From Haliclona indistincta (lineage: Eukaryota > Porifera > Demospongiae > Haplosclerida > Chalinidae), in assembly GCA_964017065.1 (NCBI GenBank), contig OZ024789.1, positions 7,010,191 to 7,074,190 of the forward strand: a DNA stretch of 64,000 nt, in the 5' to 3' direction. Made by a program: the position numbers and the translations under genes. Of this stretch, positions 57,588 through 64,000 are shown in pieces. Position 1 is the first letter of the stretch, and each line of letters starts with the position of its first letter. The notes under the pieces are model-generated. The model was not told the DNA's origin, ran no database searches, and saw only the letters and a program-made list of their open reading frames with translations.

Positions 57588-60500
57588 TTATCGACTTGTA
57601 AGCCCCTTGGTACCCCAAAGGGCTTGCGACTTGTAAGCCCCTTGGTTGCCTAAAGGGCTTGCGGCTTTTACGACTTGAAAGCCCCTTGGTCCCCTAAAGG
57701 GCTTGCGGCTTTTCCGACTTGTAAGCCCCTTGGTCCCCCAAAGGGCTTGCGGCTTGTACGCCCCTTGGTCCCCTAAAGGGCTTGCGGCTTTTGCGACTTG
57801 TGAGCCCATTGGTCCCCCAAAGGGCGTGCGACTTGTAAGCCCTAAAGGCTTGCGACTTTTGCGACTTGTAAGCCCCTTGGTCCTCCAAAGGGCTTGCGAC
57901 TTATTCGACTTGTAAGCCCCTTGGTCCCACAAAAAGTTTGCGACTTGTAAGCCCCTTGGTCCCCTAAAGGGCTAGCGACTTTGCGTCTAGTAAGTCCCTT
58001 TGTTCCCCAAAGGGCTTGCGACCTTTGTGACTTGTATCCCTCAAAGGGCTTGCGACTTTTGCGACTTGTAAGCCCCTTGGTTCCCCAAATGGCTTGCAAC
58101 TTTTGCGATTAGTAAGCCCCTTGGTCCCCCAATGGGCTTGCGACTTGTAAGCCCCTTGGTCCCCTAAAGGGCTCGCGACTGTTGCGACTTGTAAGCCCCT
58201 TGGTGCCCCAAAGGGCTTGCGACTGTTGCGACTTGTAAGCCCCTTGGTCCCCCAAGGGGCTTGCGACTTTTGCGACTTGTAAGCCCCTTGGTCCCCAGAA
58301 AGGCTTGCAACTTGTAAGCCCCTTGGTCCCCTAAAGGGCTTGCGGCTTTTGCGACTTGAAAGCCCCTTGGTACCCCAAAGGGCTTGTGACTTTTGCTACA
58401 TGTAAGCCTCTTGGTCCCCCAAAAGGCTTGCGACATGTAAGCCCCTTGGTCCCCTAAAGGGCTTGCCCCTTGGTCCCCTAAAGGGCTTGCGACTTGTAAG
58501 CCCCTTGGTCCCCTAAAGGTCTTCCGACTTTGCGACTTGTAAGCGCCTTGGTGCCCCAAAGGGCTTGCGACTTTTGCGACTTGTAAGCCCCTTGTTCCCC
58601 TAAAGGGCTTGTGACTTGTAAGCCCCTTTGTCCCCTAAAAGGCTTGCGGCTTTTGCGACTTGTAAGCACCATGGTCCCGCAAATGGCTTGCGTCTTTTGC
58701 GACTTGTAAGCCCCTTGTTCCCCCAAAGGGCTTGCGAATTTTGTGACTTTTAAGCTCCTTGGTCGCCCAAAGAGCTTGCAACTTTTGCGCCTTGTAAGCG
58801 CTTTGATCCACCAAAGGGCTTGCGACTTGTGAGCCCCTTTGTCCCCCAAAGGGCTTCCGACTTTTGCGTCTAGTAAGCCCCTTTGTCCCACAAAGGGCTT
58901 GCGACTTTTGCGACTTGTAAGCCCCTTGGTCTCCTAAAGGGCTTGCGAGTTTAGCGACTAGTTAGCCCCTTCGACCCCCAAAGAGCTTGCGACTTTTGCG
59001 ACTAGTAAGCCCCTTGGTCCCCCAAACGGCGTGCGACTTGTAAGCCCCTTGGTCCCCTAAAGGGCTTGCAAGTTTTGCGACTTGTAAGCTCCTTGGTCCC
59101 CCAAAGGGCTTGCGACTTTTGCGACTTGTAAGCCCCTTGGTCCCCCAAAGGGCTTGCGACTTTTGCGACTTGTAAGCCCCTTGGTCCCCCGAAAAGCTTG
59201 CGACTTGTAAGCACCTTGGTCCCTTAAAGGGCTTGCGACATGTAAGCCCCTTGGTCCCATAAAGGGCTTGCGACTTCTGCGACTTGTAAGCCCCTTGGTC
59301 CCGCAAATGGCTTGCGCATTTTGCGACTTGTAAGCCCCTTGGTTCCCCAAAAAGCTTGCGACTTGTAAGCTCCTTGGTCCCCTAAAGGGCTTTCGACTTT
59401 GCGACTTTTGCGACTTGTAAGTCCCTTGGTTTTCCAAAGGGCTTTCGACTTTGCGACTTTTGCGACTTGTAAGTCCCTTGGTTTTCCAAAGGGTTTGCGA
59501 CTTTTACGACTTGCAAGCCCCTTGCTCCGACAAAAGGCTTTCGACTTTAGCAACTTGTAAGCCTATCGGACCCCCAAAAAGCTTGTGACTTGTAAGCTCC
59601 TTGGTCCCCTAAAGGGCTTGCGACTTTTGCGACTTGTACGCCCCTTGGTCCACCAGTGGGCTTGCGAATTGTGCAATCGCTTTGGTCCTCCAAAGGGCTT
59701 GTGACTTGTGAGCCCCCTGGTTCCCCAAAGATAGTGATACTTGAGCCCCTTGGTCCCCCAAAGGGCTTACGACTTTTGCGACTTGTAAGCCCCTTGTTCC
59801 CCCAAAGGGCTTGCGAATTTAAGACTTTTAAGCTCCTTGGTCGCCCAAAGAGCTTGCAACTTTTGCGACTTGTAAGCGCTTTGATCCACCAAAGGGCTTG
59901 CGACTTGTGAGCCCCTTTGTCCCCCAAAGGGCGTGCGACTGGTAAGCCCCTTGGTCCCCTAAAGGGCGTGCGTCTTGTAAGCCCCTTTGTCCCACAAAGG
60001 GCTTGCGACTTTTGCGACTTGTAAGCCCCTTGGTCTCCTAAAGGGTTTGCGACTTTTGCGACTAATTAGCCCCTTCGACCCCCAAAGAGCTTGCGACTTT
60101 TGCGACTAGTAAGCCCCTTGGTCCCCCAAACGGCGTGCGACTTGTAAGCCCCTTGGTCTCCCAAAGGGCTTGCGACTTTCGGGACTTGTAAGCCCCTTGG
60201 TCCCCTAAAGGGCTGGCAAGTTTTGCGACTTGTAAGCTCCTTGGTCCCCCAAAGGGCTTGCGACTTTTGCGACTTGTAAGCCCCTTGGTCCCCCAAAGGG
60301 CTTGAGACTTGTTAGCCCGTTGGTCCCCCAAAAAGCTTGCGACTTGTAAGCACTTTGGTCCCCTAAAGAGCTTGCGACTTTGCGACTTGTAAGCCCCTTG
60401 GTGCCCCAAAGGGCTTGCGAATTTTGCGACTTGTAAGCCCCTTGGTCCCCCAAAGGGCTTGCGACTTTAGCGACTTGTAAGCCCCTTGGTCCCTTCAAAA

Positions 60501-62650
60501 GCTTGCGACTTGTAAGCACCTTGGTCCTTTAAAGGGCTTGACTTGTAAGCCCCTTGGTCCCCTAAAGGGCTTGCGACATGTAAGCCTCTTGGACCCATAA
60601 AGGGCTTGCGACTTCTGTGACTTGTAAGCCCCTTGGTCCCGCAAATGGCTTGCGCATTTTGCAACTTGTAAGCCCCTTGTTTCCCAAAAAGCTGCGACTA
60701 GTAAGCTCCTTGGTCCCCTAAAGGGCTTTCGACTTTGCGACTTGTAAGTCCCTTGGTCTTCCAAAGGGCTTGCGACTTTTACGACTTGTAAGCCCCTTGC
60801 TCCCACAAAAGGCTTTCGACTTTAGCAACTTGTAAGCTTCTTGGACCCCCAAAAAGCTTGTGACTTGTAAGCTCCTTGGTCCCCTAAAGGGCTTTCGACT
60901 TTGCGGCTTGTAAGCCCTTTGGGACTTTTGCGACTTGTAAGAACCTTGGTTCTCCAAAGAGAGTGCTACTTGTAATCCCCTTGGTGCCCCAAAGGACTTA
61001 CGACTTTTGCGACTTGTAAGCCCCTTGTTCACCCAAAGGGCTTGCGACTTGTAAGCACCTTGGTACCCCAAAGGGCGTGCGACTTGTAAGCCCCTTAGTC
61101 CTTTAAAGGGCTTACGACTTTTGCGACTTGTAAGCCCCTTGTTCCCCCAAAGGGCTTGCGACTTGTGAGCCCCTTGGTCCCCCAAAGGGCGTGCGACTGG
61201 TAAGCCCCTTGGTCCCCTAAAGTGCTTCCGACTTTTGCGTCTTGTAAGCCCCTTTGTCCCACAAAGGGTTTGCGACTTTTGCGACTTGTAAGCCACTTGG
61301 TCCCCCAAAGGGCTTGCGACTTGTAAGCCCCTTGGTCTCCTAAAGGGCTTGCGACTTTTGCGACTAGTTAGCCCCTTCCACCCCCACGACTAGTAAGCCC
61401 CTTGGTCCCCCAAAGGGCGTGCGACTTGTAAGCCCCTTGGTCTCCCAAAGGGCTTGCAAGTTTTGCGACTTGTAAGCCCCTTGGTCTTCCAAAGGGCTTG
61501 CAATTTTTGCGACTTGTAAGACTTAAACGGTTTGCGAATTGTCAGCCTCTTGGTCCCCCAAAGGGCTTACGACTTTTGCGACTTGTAAGCCCCTTGGACC
61601 CCCAAAGGACTTGCGACTTGTAAGCCCCTTGGTCCCCCAAAAAGCTTGCGACTTGTAAGCACCTTGGTCCCCTAAAGGGCTTGCGACTTTGCGACTTGTA
61701 AGCCCCTTGGTGCCCCAAAGGGCTTGCGACTTTTGCGACTTGTAAGCCCCTTGGTCCCCCAAAGGGCTTGCGACTTGTAAGTACCTTGGTCCCTTAAAGG
61801 GCTTGCGACTTTGCGACTTGTAAGCCCCTTGGTCCCCTAAAGGGCTTGCGACATGTAAGCCCCTTGGTCCCATAAAGAATTTACGACTTGTAAGCCCCTT
61901 GGTCCCGCAAATGGCTTGCGCATTTTGCGACTTGTAAGCCCCTTGGTTCCCCAAAAAGCTTGCGACTTGTAAGCTCCTAGGTCCCCCCAAGGGCTTTCGA
62001 CTTTGCGACTTGTAAGCACTTTGGTCCCCCAAAGGCTTTCGACTTTAGCTACTTGTAAGCCTCTTGGACCCCCAAAAAGCTTGTGACTTGTAAGCTCCTT
62101 GGTCCCCTAAAGGGCTTTCGACTTTGCGGCGTTTAAGCCCTTTGGTCCCCGAAAGGGCTTGCGTCTTTTGCGACTTGTAAGACCCTTGGTTCCCCAAAGA
62201 AAGTGCTACTTGTAATCCCCTTGGTCCCCCAAAGGTCTTACGACTTTTGCGACTTGTAAGCCCCTTGTTCCCCCAAAAGGCTTGCGAATTTTGCGACTTG
62301 TAAGCCCCTTGGTTCCCAAAAGAGAGTGCTACTTGTAAGCCCCTTGGTCCCCCAAATGGATTACGACTTTTGCGACTTGTAAGCACCTTGTTCCCCCCAA
62401 AGGGCTTGCGACTTTTGCGACTTGTAAGCACCTTTTTCCACAAAAGGGCTTGCGACTTTGGCGACTTTTGCGACTTGTAAGCCCGTTAGTCCACCAAAAA
62501 GCCTGCGACATGTCAGCTCCTTGGTCCCCAAATGGCTTTAGACTTTGCGATTTGTAAGCCCTTTGGTCCCCCAAAGGGTTTGCGACTTGTGCGACTTGTA
62601 TGCCCCTTGTTCCCCCAAAGGGCTTGCGACTTTTGCGATTTGTGCTTACA
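57588..62650. repeat. Minisatellite with AAGCCCCTTGG hairpin units
   Basis: About 5 kb of variable units of 35-47 bp: cgacttgtaagccccttggt + cccccaaagggcttg, with or without a gacttttg linker. Each unit contains an imperfect hairpin (aagccccttgg / ccaaagggctt). All units share one orientation. Long open frames on the minus strand, up to 196 codons, come from unit lengths that avoid stops and show no gene-like properties. Confidence 0.93.
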
Positions 62651-64000
62651 AATCGCACCCTTGAATGGTGCACCCTTGAATTCCCACCGCGAATTCACTA
62701 AACCCAAAGGGTGCAACATTGGGGTCCCACCGCGAATTCACATAACCCCAAGGGTTCACCATTGGGGTCCCACAGCGAATTCACGAAACCCCAAGGGTGC
62801 ACCATTGGTGTCCCACCGCGAATTCACAAAACTCCAAGGGTGCACCATTGTGGTTCCACCGCGACATCAAAAACCCCAAGGGTGCACCATAGGGGTTCCA
62901 TCGCGAATTCACAAAATCCCAACGGCGCACCATTGGGGTTCCACCCCGAATTCACAAAACCCCAAGAGTGCTCAATTGTGGTCCCACCGCGAATTCGCAA
63001 CCCCCCAAGGTTGCACCTTTGGGGTCCCACCGCTAATTCACAACCCCCAATGGTGCACCATGGTGGTCCCACCGCGATTTCACAAAATTCCACGGGTGCA
63101 CCATTGGGTTCCCACCACGAATTCACAAAACCCCAAGGGTGCCCCATTGGGGTCCAACCGCGAATTCACAAAAGTCCAAGGGTGCACAATTGGGGTACCA
63201 CCGCGAATTCACAAAACCTTAAGGGTGCACCATTGTGGTCCCACCGCGAATTCACTTAACCCCAAGGGTTCACAATTGGGGTCCCACAGCGAATTCACAA
63301 AACTCCAAAGGTGCACCATTTGGGTTCCAGCGCGACATCAAGAAACCCCAAGGGTGCACCATGGAGGTTCTACCGCTAATTCACAAAACACCAAAGGAGC
63401 ACCATTGGGATTCCACCCCGAATTCACAAAACACCAAAGGAGCACCATTGGGGTTTTTGTGAATTCGCGGTGGTACCCCAATGGTGCACCCTTGGGATTT
63501 TGTGAATTCGTGGTAGTACCCCAATGGTGCACACTTATGGTTGTGTGAATTCGCTGTGGGACCCCAATGGTGCACCAGTGAATTCGCAGTGAGACCCCAA
63601 TGGTGCACCCTTGGGGTTTTGTGAATTCGCGGTGGGACCCCAATGGTGCACCCGAGGGGTTTTGTGAATTCGTGGTGGAGCCCCAATGGTGCACCCTTGG
63701 GTACCCTTGGGGTTCTGTGAATTCGCGGTGGGACCCCAATGGTGCACCCTTGGTGTTTTGTGAATTCGCGGTGGTACCCCAATGGTGCACCCTTGGGGTT
63801 TTGTCAACTCGGGGTGGAACCCCAATTGTGCACCATTTGGTTACCCTTGGTCTGTGAATTCGCGGTGGGACCCCAATGGTGCACCCTTTGGGTTTTGTGA
63901 ATTCGCGGTGGGACCCCAATGGTGCACCCTTGGGATTTTGTGAATTCGCGGTGGTACCCCAGAGGTGCACCCCTGGGGTTTTGTGAATTTGCGCTGGGAC
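62651..64000. repeat. 45-bp minisatellite with an orientation switch
   Basis: Units of ccaccgcgaattcacaaaac + cccaagggtgcaccattggggtc run to about 63456. From there to the window end the units are the reverse complement (ggtgggaccccaatggtgca + cccttggggttttgtgaattc). The two halves form a large inverted repeat with arms of at least 540 bp. The array continues beyond the window. Long frames on either strand are by-products. Confidence 0.93.

Noticed and set aside
57588..62650. Minus-strand frames up to 196 codons (GDQGAYKSQ, GLTSRKSRKPF repeats)
   Set aside because: All three frames are open because units vary in length without stops; the sequence is a minisatellite with no start context or splice structure.
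62532..63970. Frames of 338, 210 and 182 codons in the 45-bp repeat
   Set aside because: The unit length is a multiple of three, so frames stay open in repeats; they occur on both strands of an inverted array.
57588..64000. Tandem hairpin repeats as a CRISPR array
   Set aside because: There are no unique spacers of constant length, and the DNA is eukaryotic.

Overview
The window is eukaryotic, almost certainly from an invertebrate animal genome. Genes have many small exons separated by introns of about 45-60 bp with GT..AG borders. The transposon families present (Ngaro-like tyrosine-recombinase retrotransposons, a Plavaka/CMC-like element, hAT, piggyBac-like MITEs and a RAG1-like DNA transposon) suggest an early-branching marine invertebrate such as a sponge or cnidarian. 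That placement is inference; no ordinary host gene is present to fix it. There is one 200-base assembly gap (20469-20668).

Layout. 1-4232 is a patchwork of foldback elements and MITEs with one broken RecQ-like helicase fragment. From 4233 to 57590 the backbone is an AT-rich satellite of about 170 bp per unit, each unit built from two hairpins. About 15.7 kb of it survives in seven blocks. Into this satellite have jumped, in order: a piggyBac-like MITE (5310-5919); Ngaro-like element 1 (8981-14638, minus strand; Gag and tyrosine recombinase open, RT broken); Ngaro-like element 2 (20777-40565, minus strand, with A1 ... B1-A2-B2 split direct repeats); a hAT-type element with a second one nested inside it (41979-43511); a decayed Ngaro-like element 3 (43849-49472, plus strand); and a RAG1-like DNA transposon (50596-55006). 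Element 2 is itself split by a piggyBac-like MITE (23744-24342), a long-TIR transposon carrying a Ulp1-type protease (24359-30442, itself hit by a foldback element), and a Plavaka-like transposon with three genes (about 31960-39290). 57588-64000 is two GC-richer minisatellites, the second of which reverses orientation at about 63456.

The most notable item is the RAG1-like transposon. Eleven exons join in one open frame of 937 codons (51060-54395). They hold the RAG1-type N-terminal zinc region, a RING finger, and a DDE transposase core with the RAG1/CMC order of motifs. The element starts CACAGCC and ends as the complement of CACGGCC, and is flanked by a 4-bp duplication ACGC that exactly restores the satellite. 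A shared ACATTAAG block lies 11 bp inside the left terminal heptamer and 23 bp inside the right one, which recalls the 12/23 asymmetry of V(D)J recombination signals. No RAG2-like gene is seen.

The window is therefore a transposon nest in satellite DNA, probably heterochromatin. The repeated satellite gives exact empty sites, so insertion boundaries and target duplications can be read directly.
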